From contig JALXFE010000429.1 in NCBI GenBank assembly GCA_027069135.1, forward strand, positions 1-44,291: 44,291 nucleotides of DNA, given 5' to 3'. Made by a program: the position numbers and the translations under genes. The stretch is from Thermoanaerobaculia bacterium (GTDB lineage: Bacteria; Acidobacteriota; Thermoanaerobaculia; Multivoradales; JAHZIX01). This document shows, in pieces, positions 1 to 7,834 of the stretch (its first letter is position 1; the number at the start of each line of letters is the position of its first letter). Under the pieces are notes generated by a model. It worked only from the letters and a program-made list of their open reading frames with translations. It did no database searches and was not told where the DNA came from.

Positions 1-220
1 CGGGGTTGCCGCCATGACAGTCATGGCAGGAAAGCCCGACCTCCCCATGGACGTCGTCGGCGAAGCTCGCGACGATCTCGGCGGCTTCCCCTTCGAAGAG
101 GTCCGGGTCGCCGTGACAGCCGGTGCAGGAGGTGCCGGAGATGGTGCTCGTCTGCGCTCCCGAGGGAGCTGCTAAAAGAATCCACAGGACACCGAGAACG
201 AACGAGGTGAAGCGGGTCAT
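1..220 (-). CDS. c-type cytochrome, C-terminal part outside the window
   Basis: This is the amino-terminal 73 residues of a secreted multiheme cytochrome c; the 3' end lies beyond base 1. The start is an ATG whose last bases overlap the stop of the cytochrome b gene (ATGA), so the two are probably translationally coupled. A signal peptide is visible ([19 protein letters not shown], cleavage near GAQT). Two CXXCH heme sites follow: CTGCH, then CHDCH inside a dense Cys/His stretch. It is the last visible gene of the Rieske/cytochrome b operon and is probably a periplasmic electron acceptor of that complex. The total number of hemes cannot be known from this window. Confidence 0.8.
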   Translation of the reverse strand, partial: MTRFTSFVLGVLWILLAAPSGAQTSTISGTSCTGCHGDPDLFEGEAAEIVASFADDVHGEVGLSCHDCHGGNP

Positions 221-1386
221 CGCTTTTTCCCTCCTCCAGACCGACGGGTTCCCAAAGCCAGGATCACGGTGACGACCACCGTGGCGAGGACGGCATAGAT
301 CGGCACCAGCGATCGGTAGCCCCAGGCGGTCATGCCCACCATGTAGAGCAAAGCCGCGATCCCCACGACGGTGAAGGCGGGGCTGCGGCCAGTGCGCACG
401 ACGCCGCGGTCCAGGAATGGCACCAGGACCAGGACGAGGCCGGCGAGGCCGAATAAGAGGATCGGAATCGCCTCGTACTCGACACCCAGGATTTCCCCGC
501 CGGGCACCAGCTTCAGGGTCTCGAACATGAACATGAAGTACCACTCCGGCCGGATGTCCTTGAAAGCCGGAATGAAGGGGTCCGCCTTCTCTCCTAGCTC
601 CCAGGGGAAGATCGCGGCGATGGCGGCCAGCACTCCCAACGCCAGCACCCAGCCAAAAAGATCGCGGAGGGCGAAGTTGGGGAAGAACTTCATCGGTCGC
701 CGACGCCGAGCTTCTTTCTCGGCGGTGGGGGGGACGCTCATGCCCTGGAGCTGAACCATCAGGAGGTGGACCCCCAGCAGCACGACCGTGACGGCCGGCA
801 AGATCGCCACGTGCCAGCCGTAGAAACGCGACAGGGTACCGCCGGTGACCCGTTCGCCGCCGCGGAGGAAGCGCAGCAGCCACTCGCCGATGAAGGGGAC
901 CGCACCGGCGATATCCGTGCCCACTTTGGTGGCGAAGAAGGCCAGTTGGTTCCAAGGTAGGAGGTAACCGGAGAAGCCGAAGGCCAGGACGAGGAAGAGG
1001 ACGATGCAGCCGGTAACCCAGGTCATCTCTCTGGGGGGGCGATAGGCTTTGGTGAAGAAGACCGTCGCCAGGTGGACGAAGGCGAAGTACACCATCAAGT
1101 TGGCGGACCAGGAATGGAGGGACCGGATCAACCAGCCGAAATGCACCGTGGTCATGATGAATTGGACGGATTCGAAGGCCTCCTGGGCCGAAGGCCGGTA
1201 GTAGAGCATCAGGAGGATGCCGGTTACGACTTGTACCAGGAAGAAGAAAAGGGTCATACCCCCGAAGTAGTAGAGGATCGTGTAGCGGTGTACCGGCACC
1301 GTCTTGTGGGAAAGAAACTCGGTGGTGGCCGAAAGCGGCAGGCGTTCGCCGAACCAACGGCTGAGGCGGTTTTTGAGAGCGTTCAT
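217..1386 (-). CDS. Cytochrome b subunit (b6/PetD fused) of a bc-type quinol oxidoreductase
   Basis: This is the membrane diheme subunit that oxidises quinol and passes electrons to the Rieske protein and across the membrane. It has 389 residues with about eight or nine hydrophobic helices, joining the b6-like half and the subunit-IV-like half in one chain. The heme ligand pairs are His91/His105 and His192/His207. The second pair has 14 residues between the histidines, as in cytochrome b6, rather than the 13 of mitochondrial-type cytochrome b. The Qo motif PEWY is at 280-283. The position matching Cys35 of b6, which anchors heme c(n), is Tyr40, so that covalent heme is probably absent. It lies 2 bases after the Rieske gene and overlaps the next cytochrome gene by 4 bases. 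Confidence 0.93.
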   Translation of the reverse strand: MNALKNRLSRWFGERLPLSATTEFLSHKTVPVHRYTILYYFGGMTLFFFLVQVVTGILLMLYYRPSAQEAFESVQFIMTTVHFGWLIRSLHSWSANLMVYFAFVHLATVFFTKAYRPPREMTWVTGCIVLFLVLAFGFSGYLLPWNQLAFFATKVGTDIAGAVPFIGEWLLRFLRGGERVTGGTLSRFYGWHVAILPAVTVVLLGVHLLMVQLQGMSVPPTAEKEARRRRPMKFFPNFALRDLFGWVLALGVLAAIAAIFPWELGEKADPFIPAFKDIRPEWYFMFMFETLKLVPGGEILGVEYEAIPILLFGLAGLVLVLVPFLDRGVVRTGRSPAFTVVGIAALLYMVGMTAWGYRSLVPIYAVLATVVVTVILALGTRRSGGGKKR

Positions 1387-1388
1387 CT

Positions 1389-1859
1389 TTAGGCCCTCGA
1401 CAAGACGATTTTCTGGGGCAGCCCGGGGCCAGCGGAGACCAGGTTTACCTCGATGGGATCCAGTGGCCTCGGCGGTGGCCCCGCCACCACCTGGCCACTC
1501 AAATCGTAGTGGCCGTTGTGGCAGTTACACCAGATCCGTCCTTCGCCTTTCTGATATTCGACGATGCAATCCAGATGGGTGCAAGTGGCCGTGTAGGCCC
1601 GGAAGTCACCTTCCGCGACGCGCATCAGGAGGACCGGCTCGAGGCCGAAGCGAATGATGCGAAACCCCTTTTCCAAGAGCTCCGGGTCGTTGGTGGCACA
1701 AGCCTCGACCTGGTTGGTGGCAGCCTCCGGCACCTCCGGCGGACTGACGAAGCGGGCGACGGGGAAGAGGATGGAGCCCATCAGGGCGCCGACGGAAGTG
1801 CCTAGGAACCAGTTCAGGAACCGGCGTCGTCCCATGGAGGTGGCCTCGTTGTCCATCAT
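1389..1859 (-). CDS. Rieske [2Fe-2S] protein
   Basis: This is the high-potential iron-sulfur subunit of the bc-type complex. A twin-arginine signal/anchor (GRRRFLNWF followed by a hydrophobic stretch) indicates export of the folded protein through Tat. Cluster box I is CTHLDC (Cys93, His95 ligands) and box II is CNCHNGH (Cys111, His114 ligands); Cys98 and Cys113 would form the usual disulfide. Asp replaces the common Gly in CTHLGC, which might shift the potential. I chose the start at the ATGATG pair just after AAGGAGAAC. A longer open frame reaches into the upstream cytochrome gene and lacks support. At 156 residues it is a short, typical bacterial Rieske protein. Confidence 0.92.
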   Translation of the reverse strand: MMDNEATSMGRRRFLNWFLGTSVGALMGSILFPVARFVSPPEVPEAATNQVEACATNDPELLEKGFRIIRFGLEPVLLMRVAEGDFRAYTATCTHLDCIVEYQKGEGRIWCNCHNGHYDLSGQVVAGPPPRPLDPIEVNLVSAGPGLPQKIVLSRA

Positions 1860-1917
1860 GTTCTCCTTATCCGTTGTCTCCGAGGGCGTCAGCGCTCGGG
1901 GGTTCTTTAGGCCAGGC

Positions 1918-4062
1918 CTACGGGGCATAGCTCTCCCGGTTGTGCCTTTCGCCATGGCAGACGAGGGTGCAGTTTCCCCGGAACCGGCCCGTCGACTGGA
2001 ACTCGAGGGTGCCGTTGTTGGGGGAGACCACCGAAGTGTCGAAGTTGATCAATTTGCTATTCCCCGAGGAGCCGTGGGGGTCATGACAAGCATTACAGGA
2101 AATGTCCTCGCCCTCGATGTGCTTTTTGTGCTCGCCGAAGCTCTCGTCCCGGCGGATGCTGTTGTCGTAGTCGTGGCATTTGAAGCAGAGGGCGTACCGG
2201 GCCTGGGAGAAGGGTGAGGGATCTCCCGTCTCGTAGCGGCGTTCCAGCAGGGTGGGCCGGATCGAGCCGTGGGGTCCGTTGGGATCGGTACCGCCGTTGC
2301 TCGGACCGCTGTCGTTGTTGTGGCAGTCGGTGCAAGCCATGATGCTCGTCGTCGTCCAGCCACCGATGAGGCTTGGAACGTCCGGGTTGGCGCCGGTGGA
2401 GGTCACCGGGTGGAAGGAAGGGAAGCCACCGCCGAACTCTGTACGCACGTTGGTTTCCGGAAATTGCCGCGGGGTCGGAGCAGCGGTCGTCGCCGTGTCG
2501 CCGTGGCAGCGAAAGCAGACTTCGTACTCGAAGGCCGCCGGGTCTACGGAGATGCCCGAGGTGTCGACGCCGGCGACTCCTGTCAGTGGTCCGTTGGCCG
2601 GGCGCGGTACCGTGGACGGTCCCGGAAGGCTCACCGGCGGCTGGGCATGGTGTGGGTCGTGGCAGTCGCGACACTCGACGGAGCGGCCGGTGGCCTGCTC
2701 CGAGTCCACGACGGGATGGTGCGAAGCCTTGGCGAGCTGCGGCGGCAGATCGGTGGCGGCGGGGCTGCCATCGTGGCAGGTGTAGCAGAGGTCTTCGGCG
2801 TCGTCCGGGTCGCTGCCGTCGTCCGCCCGGTCGTAGCGTTCGGTCCAGAGGAGGGGAAAGTCTTGGGCCGGCTGCGCGTCGTCGGGCCAACCGTGGGGCC
2901 AGTGGCAGGCGGTGCAGGCACCGCGAAAGTGGGCCGGTTGGGCCGGCAGGGTGGAACCCCGTTGGCCCCCGGGCCACAGGGCCCCGGTTACGGTGTCGAG
3001 GTGGGAGGCGGCGGCGCGGTCGCCCAAGGTGTGGCACTCGGAGCACAGATCCACTGCCGCCGCCGCCAGCAGGTAGCCGTCGCCGCTACCGCCGTTGGCG
3101 CCTCCGGAGTCGGTGTAATGGACTTCGTGGCATGTGGTGCAGCTCACCTGGCCGCCCACCAGATCGAGGGTGGGGGGGAGCTGGTAGTCGCCGGTTGCTG
3201 GAATAGTGACGCCCACCGGGTGGGAGCCCTGGGCCGCGGAGGTGACATCCCGGGGGCTGTGGCAGCTCAAGCACCCCTGATTGGCGTCGTTATCGACCCG
3301 CTGGAAGTGGCGTCCCTCGCCGGTCCCGGCGCCGCCATAGGCCGGTGCTCCGGGATCCGCCGGCGTCTTCCTCTGGGAGTGCTGGTTGTGGCAGGTGGAG
3401 CAGACCACCTTGCCGTCTTCCAAGCGCTGGGCCATGGGCTTCTCGAAGGTATCGCCGCGGTTCGGCTCCCGCAGGTCCGCGCGCAGGAGGAAGCTCCAAC
3501 GATCACCGATGACGAAGGACGGCGAGGGGGATCCGTCGGTGAAGCGGGCGGTGACGCCGTCGCTCAGGGGGACTTCGGTGCCGGTGACGGCAGTACCCCC
3601 GCCGCCGGTGCTATCGGTCCAGGAGAAGGTCGCGCTGCCGATGTCGCCGGAGGTATCGATGGTGAGGTCGTAGCTCTGTTCGATGCGGCCGGTAAAGCTG
3701 CCGCCGGAGAGGAGCTTCCCTGGCGAGGTATTGGCTCCGCCCGGCAGAACGTAGCCGGCGGAGCTCGAGTCGAAGCGGTGAGAGGTTCCCGTGACGCCGG
3801 GGTTGGCCTGGTCCGCATGGGCGAAGGGAAAGGCCGCGGCCAGACCGCCCGGGGTGTGGCAGCTGATGCAGACGTTGGGATTGGTTTCCTCGGTCGTCAG
3901 GCCGCCGCCTCCGGCACCGTGGGTGGAGTGACAATCCGCGCAGCCCATGTTGGAGGTCTCCCCATGGGGTGGATCGACGGCCCACAGGGCGACCACCACA
4001 AAGAGGCCTGCGCAGAGGCTGCCCACCAGAAGGGCCAGGCGGAAGAGGACCGTGCGTCTCAA
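1918..4062 (-). CDS. Fourteen-heme c-type cytochrome
   Basis: This is an exported or outer-surface electron carrier. After an N-terminal hydrophobic segment (residues about 7-28) I count thirteen CXXCH motifs plus one CXXXCH (CTLVCH) close to the C-terminus. Between the second and third heme sites lies a heme-free stretch of roughly 130 residues, rich in Gly/Ser/Thr and probably beta-structured. The start codon is TTG, placed 5 bases after a GGAAGGGGG Shine-Dalgarno and overlapping the stop of the NHL gene as TTGA, so translational coupling is likely. As the gene upstream of Rieske and cytochrome b it probably takes electrons from that complex toward an extracellular or periplasmic acceptor; this role is inferred from context. 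Confidence 0.9.
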   Translation of the reverse strand: MRRTVLFRLALLVGSLCAGLFVVVALWAVDPPHGETSNMGCADCHSTHGAGGGGLTTEETNPNVCISCHTPGGLAAAFPFAHADQANPGVTGTSHRFDSSSAGYVLPGGANTSPGKLLSGGSFTGRIEQSYDLTIDTSGDIGSATFSWTDSTGGGGTAVTGTEVPLSDGVTARFTDGSPSPSFVIGDRWSFLLRADLREPNRGDTFEKPMAQRLEDGKVVCSTCHNQHSQRKTPADPGAPAYGGAGTGEGRHFQRVDNDANQGCLSCHSPRDVTSAAQGSHPVGVTIPATGDYQLPPTLDLVGGQVSCTTCHEVHYTDSGGANGGSGDGYLLAAAAVDLCSECHTLGDRAAASHLDTVTGALWPGGQRGSTLPAQPAHFRGACTACHWPHGWPDDAQPAQDFPLLWTERYDRADDGSDPDDAEDLCYTCHDGSPAATDLPPQLAKASHHPVVDSEQATGRSVECRDCHDPHHAQPPVSLPGPSTVPRPANGPLTGVAGVDTSGISVDPAAFEYEVCFRCHGDTATTAAPTPRQFPETNVRTEFGGGFPSFHPVTSTGANPDVPSLIGGWTTTSIMACTDCHNNDSGPSNGGTDPNGPHGSIRPTLLERRYETGDPSPFSQARYALCFKCHDYDNSIRRDESFGEHKKHIEGEDISCNACHDPHGSSGNSKLINFDTSVVSPNNGTLEFQSTGRFRGNCTLVCHGERHNRESYAP

Positions 4063-5390
4063 GGTATCCCCCTTCCGAGGGTTCCCGGGGACGCGATCCT
4101 TCCCGTGGCCGCCGACCAGGCGCTCACGTCTCCGGATTCGAAGCCGTCGAAGAACATCAGCCCCGGGATTCGACCGAAAGCCTGAAATTCGAGGCCGTCG
4201 GCGAGGGTGCCCTGGAAGAGCAAGATGGGGCGGCCGTCGTCTTGCGCCGCTGTTACCTGCGTCAGGTCGAAGACGGCCTGCAGATCCGCGACGTGATCGC
4301 CGTCATGGTCGCCGACGGTCAGCGCCAGGGGAGGAACCCCGTCGACCTCGACGGTGGTCGCCTCGATGGACTCGGGGCGATAGCCTGGCACGGTGATGAT
4401 GGAGGTGAGGAGTGGCGGGACAGCCGAGACGTCCGTCGCCACCCCCGCGTGGGCCGGGACGAAGCGGTCCGGATCCGCCGCTCCGTCGATCCCGAAGATC
4501 TCCAGACGGCCGTTGTCGGCGGAGGTGACGAAGAGCCGCTGATGCGCGTCCATGACCAAGTCCATGGGCAAGCGGAGCTGTCCCGGTCGGGTACCGAAGG
4601 TTCCCGCGCTCCCCAGGTAGCTGCCGCTCGCCACGTCGAAAATCGACACCCGGCCAAGCCGGGAATCAGCCAGATAGAGACGGCCGCCGCCGTCCACCCA
4701 CACACCCTGGGGCGCGTAGATCTCCCCCGGCAGATCGCCATGGTCACCAAAGGAGTAGAGCTGGGTTCCGTCGTCCGCGAAGAAGCGGACCTTGCGGTTT
4801 TGCTGGTCGATGACCACGATCTGCCCGGCGCCTTCGAGGGCGTGGACCCCGGTGGGAAAGAGCAGGGGCCCGTCCGCCGAGCCGGCCCCGTCGAAGGCCA
4901 GCTGGAAGGTGCCGGCGGCGTCATAGGCACGGACCTCACCGCGGGCAGAGTCCGCCACGTAGATGCGGCCGCTCACGGGCTCGACGCTGATGTCCGCCGG
5001 CAATGCGAACTCACCAAGGCCGATGCCGAGCTGGAATTGGGCCTGCCAGGCGCTGTCATAGGCCGTTACCGAGCCGTTCCGGGAGTCACCGACCAGGATT
5101 CTCCCGGCGATGTCGACGGCGATGCTCAATGGCCTGCCGATGTCGCCGTGGCGTTCCAGGAGCCTCCCGTCGGCCGACCGTGCCACCACCTCGCCGCGGG
5201 CAGGATCCGTGATGTAGAGCACCCCGTGAGTGTCCAGGGCCAGCCTCCCTGGCGACCGGAGCCCGCCGTACCAGGCTCGCTGGACGGCGACGGAGGGCGG
5301 TGCGGCCTGGCCCGCTACAGCCATCGGTAGGGCGAAGGCCAGGGCGCTGAAAGCGGCGCTTCGGGTGATGGTGGCCAAGGGGCTGGTCAT
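4059..5390 (-). CDS. Secreted NHL-repeat beta-propeller protein with C-terminal DGFESGD motif
   Basis: The 443-residue protein has a signal peptide and then repeated blades of the type 'G.LYI.D...G.V...D..G' (for example LYITDPARGEV, IYVADSARGEV and LYLADSRLGRV), typical of NHL six-bladed propellers that bind proteins or peptides outside the cytoplasm. Near the C-terminus is FFDGFESGDVSAWSA, which recurs in the unrelated secreted protein encoded at 6534-7808. The ATG was chosen because GGAGAGG lies 8 bases upstream; a GTG three codons earlier sits too close to it. It is the first gene of the respiratory operon, so it may scaffold or mature the surface cytochrome; nothing in the sequence proves that. 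Confidence 0.82.
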   Translation of the reverse strand: MTSPLATITRSAAFSALAFALPMAVAGQAAPPSVAVQRAWYGGLRSPGRLALDTHGVLYITDPARGEVVARSADGRLLERHGDIGRPLSIAVDIAGRILVGDSRNGSVTAYDSAWQAQFQLGIGLGEFALPADISVEPVSGRIYVADSARGEVRAYDAAGTFQLAFDGAGSADGPLLFPTGVHALEGAGQIVVIDQQNRKVRFFADDGTQLYSFGDHGDLPGEIYAPQGVWVDGGGRLYLADSRLGRVSIFDVASGSYLGSAGTFGTRPGQLRLPMDLVMDAHQRLFVTSADNGRLEIFGIDGAADPDRFVPAHAGVATDVSAVPPLLTSIITVPGYRPESIEATTVEVDGVPPLALTVGDHDGDHVADLQAVFDLTQVTAAQDDGRPILLFQGTLADGLEFQAFGRIPGLMFFDGFESGDVSAWSAATGRIASPGTLGRGIP

Positions 5391-5715
5391 GTCCGGCACC
5401 TCTCCGGATCCTTCTCGAAGGCCCGGTAGATCGGCGAGGAATCTTTCGGAAACGCAGCGTTAGTGGCGACGGGTCTCGCCGACAAGGACGGCGGCCCGGG
5501 CCGAAAAAAACAAAACCTGAAGTATAAATATCATGGATTCCTCTGGCAGCGCCCCACCCTCTGAGGTAGCCTTCTCTCCACCTTGCCGTGTACAGGCCGC
5601 CTACCCAAAAAGTACGTGCCTCGGGAGGAGGATGTGCTCTATCCTTTTTTTGACCCGTGGCCGGCCCATCCATCTCGGAAGCGGCGCGGCACAAGCAAAG
5701 ATGGAGGAAGCGCAG
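5391..5715. other. Divergent intergenic region between the respiratory operon and the c554-like gene
   Basis: About 325 bases contain no convincing gene. They must hold the promoters for the leftward cytochrome bc operon and the rightward tetraheme cytochrome. The stretch around 5505-5530 is much more AT-rich than its surroundings (a poly-A run followed by TATAAAT), which would suit a promoter. I could not assign a clear -35/-10 pair. A GGAGGA Shine-Dalgarno sits 7 bases before the c554-like ATG. Confidence 0.45.
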
Positions 5716-6297
5716 ATGAGACTCCCCTACCGCAAATCGATCTTGGTGATGGTCCCCTTGGCAATGGCTCTGCTGGTGCCCTTGACGGGGGCCCAGGAGC
5801 ACGCGTACCTGGGTGCGAAGAGCTGCAAGAAATGCCATCTGAAACAGTACAAGTCATGGGAACAAACGGCCATGGCCAAGACCTTCGAGGTCCTGAAACC
5901 CGGTGAACGCGCCGAGGAAAAAAAGGCCGCCGGCCTCGATCCCGAGAAGGATTACTCGACGGATGCAAGCTGCGTGAAATGCCACGTTACGGGCTACGGT
6001 AAGGAGGGTGGCTTCGTCGATATCGAGACCACGCCGACCCTTGCCGGAGTCGGCTGCGAGATGTGCCACGGCGCTGGCGGCACCTATGTGCAGGATCAGT
6101 ACATGAGCCTGAAGAACAAGGAATTCAAGAAAGCGGACATCGTCGCCGTAGGAATGGTCGAGGCAGTCTCCCAGGAACAATGTACGAATTGCCACAATTC
6201 CGAGAGTCCCTTCGTCGGCGACGATTACGTATTCGACTTCGAAGCCAACAAGGAGACGGGTACCCACGAGAAGTTCCCACTCAAATATGCTCATTAG
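5716..6297 (+). CDS. Tetraheme cytochrome c554-like protein
   Basis: This periplasmic electron carrier has a signal peptide (cleavage near residue 26, GAQE) and four CXXCH sites at Cys37, Cys86, Cys114 and Cys156. The spacing and the start 'YLGAKSCKKCH...W..T.M.....L' resemble the cytochrome c554 family, whose founding member carries electrons from hydroxylamine oxidation, but many relatives have unknown partners. At 193 residues it is close to the usual size. I chose the ATG 7 bases after GGAGGA; in-frame codons upstream lack a ribosome site and would spoil the signal peptide. It diverges from the Rieske/cytochrome b operon, so it may be an electron donor or acceptor for that complex. Confidence 0.88.
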   Translation: MRLPYRKSILVMVPLAMALLVPLTGAQEHAYLGAKSCKKCHLKQYKSWEQTAMAKTFEVLKPGERAEEKKAAGLDPEKDYSTDASCVKCHVTGYGKEGGFVDIETTPTLAGVGCEMCHGAGGTYVQDQYMSLKNKEFKKADIVAVGMVEAVSQEQCTNCHNSESPFVGDDYVFDFEANKETGTHEKFPLKYAH

Positions 6298-6336
6298 GGG
6301 AGGAGTCTCCCAGTAGCCTCAACACCATGACCATCG

Positions 6337-6364
6337 GCGCGTGAAGGACTCGCGCGGCCTTTTT
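6337..6364 (+). terminator. Weak candidate rho-independent terminator
   Basis: A five-base-pair GC stem (GCGCG / CGCGC) with a nine-base loop is followed after four bases by five T residues, 40 bases after the c554-like stop. The stem is short, so this is only a candidate. Confidence 0.35.
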
Positions 6365-6533
6365 GTGCTCCACGCTTGCTGCCCGGAAGAGAGCCCGGAA
6401 GGGGTTCTCTGGTTTGTCGGGGTCAGCGATCCGCGGCAGGGATGCAGGCTGCAGTGTGATTCCAAATGCACTAGGATTCCGCGTAAGTAGATAGAAGGCA
6501 TTGTCATCTATTCACTTTGAGGAGGTGTCGGCG

Positions 6534-7808
6534 ATGGTCCGGAACTCAGCCGCAGGTCTTGTCTTTGCTCTCGTCTTTCTCTGCGTTGTGGCCCCAGCCC
6601 CAGCGGATCTCGTCCTTCAAGGGCCGGAGATTCAGGTTCATCTCAACACGGTTCACACTCAGCTGGCCCCGGATGTGGCGCCCCAGGGCGGTGGCGGTTT
6701 TGTTGTCGGATGGATGCATATTCGGCAAGACGGAGGAGAGAATCGGGATCTCCTGTTTCGCAGGTTCGATGCCGACGGGTTGCCCCTGACGGCGGAGATA
6801 CAGGGGCCAATCGTCTCGGATCGATTCTCATCTACGCTCTATGCAGTGGAATCCGATGCGGCCGGTGATTTTATCGCCGCCTTTGCAACCCAGATTCTCT
6901 GCTGCAATTTTTTCACCATACCTATATACGAGAGATTCGATGCGGACGGTTTCTCGAAGGGGACTTCTCAGAACATCGGTCTCTCCGGGGGCGAATCCAA
7001 TTTCTTTTCCTCCCTCGCTGTGGCGGCGGACGGCTCTGCTCTGATCGGCTGGGGAGCTGGCCTCGAGGCCCCTTCAGCAGATCAAGGGGCCTACTTGCTC
7101 TTCGTCGATTCCACTGGAATGGAGGTCCCGCCGGAGGGCACCCAATTGAACAACAAGATCAGCAGGCCGCACCTGGCAGCGGCTCCGGGCGGTGGCTTTC
7201 TTATGGATCTTCTCGGAGAGGCGTTCTGGCTGGCCGCCGACGGAACGGCCACGGGTCCGGGGACTCCTTTGGATCTGGCGACGACCGGGGGTTTGATCGA
7301 TATAGAAGTGATGGTGCTTCCTTCCGGTGTGGGGCTCTTCGTCTGGTCGGTTTGGGATGTTCCCGCGGACACCTCAGAATTTTTCGCCCGGCGGATCGGG
7401 ACCGATGGCACGCTGATAGGGCCGATCGTTCCCCTGTTGGATGTGCCGATTCCGGGGTCTGTCCGCGTAGACGCGACGGTCTTGCCCAATGGAGAATTCG
7501 TCGTGGTCTGGGATCAGGCAGCGGTTTCCGGAGGGCCCGGAAATATCTTCGCGCGGCAATTTCTGGCGAACGGTGTTCCACTCTCTCCAGCGACCTTGGT
7601 GAATCCTTCGGATTTCGGCGATGAGCGAGAGCCCCGGGTCGCTGCCGCCGGAGGCGACGGTATCGTGGTGGTCTGGGAGAATACAGATGGCCAGGACGGG
7701 GACGAAGGGGGAATCTACGCCCAGCGTCTCTCAAACGCCCCACCTCCGATCTTTGTCGATGGCTTTGAATCCGGGGATACCACCGCATGGTCGGCTACCA
7801 CCCCCTAA
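6534..7808 (+). CDS. Secreted repeat protein of unknown function with C-terminal DGFESGD motif
   Basis: I do not recognise a named family. The 424-residue product has a signal peptide (hydrophobic residues about 7-22, then APADLV). It repeats a blade-like pattern of the form 'GGFVVGW...DG...FRRFDADG.PL', seen again as 'FVVVWDQ...FARQFLANGVPL' and 'GIVVVWENTDG...IYAQRL'. This suggests a beta-propeller. The C-terminus IFVDGFESGDTTAWSATTP matches the tail of the NHL protein at 4059-5390. The start ATG follows GAGGAGG by 8 bases; an in-frame TTG further upstream has no ribosome site. By eye it is somewhat richer in A/T than its neighbours. Confidence 0.75.
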   Translation: MVRNSAAGLVFALVFLCVVAPAPADLVLQGPEIQVHLNTVHTQLAPDVAPQGGGGFVVGWMHIRQDGGENRDLLFRRFDADGLPLTAEIQGPIVSDRFSSTLYAVESDAAGDFIAAFATQILCCNFFTIPIYERFDADGFSKGTSQNIGLSGGESNFFSSLAVAADGSALIGWGAGLEAPSADQGAYLLFVDSTGMEVPPEGTQLNNKISRPHLAAAPGGGFLMDLLGEAFWLAADGTATGPGTPLDLATTGGLIDIEVMVLPSGVGLFVWSVWDVPADTSEFFARRIGTDGTLIGPIVPLLDVPIPGSVRVDATVLPNGEFVVVWDQAAVSGGPGNIFARQFLANGVPLSPATLVNPSDFGDEREPRVAAAGGDGIVVVWENTDGQDGDEGGIYAQRLSNAPPPIFVDGFESGDTTAWSATTP

Positions 7809-7821
7809 CAGCCTGTGGGAT
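7805..7821 (+). repeat. Solo sequence resembling the repeat-element end found at 42772 and 44162
   Basis: CCTAACAGCCTGTGGGA matches 14 of 17 bases of the terminal sequence of the repeat elements near the right end of the window. As at 44162, the stop codon of the preceding gene lies inside it. No internal element sequence follows, so it could be a remnant or chance. Confidence 0.3.
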
Positions 7822-7834
7822 TTGGGCTCTGCAA

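Noticed and set aside
2269-4185. Long plus-strand open frame of 638 codons opposite the 14-heme cytochrome gene
   Set aside because: It is antisense to a gene with fourteen heme motifs, shows Gly/Ala/Val/Arg-rich low-complexity sequence and no family signature; high GC explains such frames.
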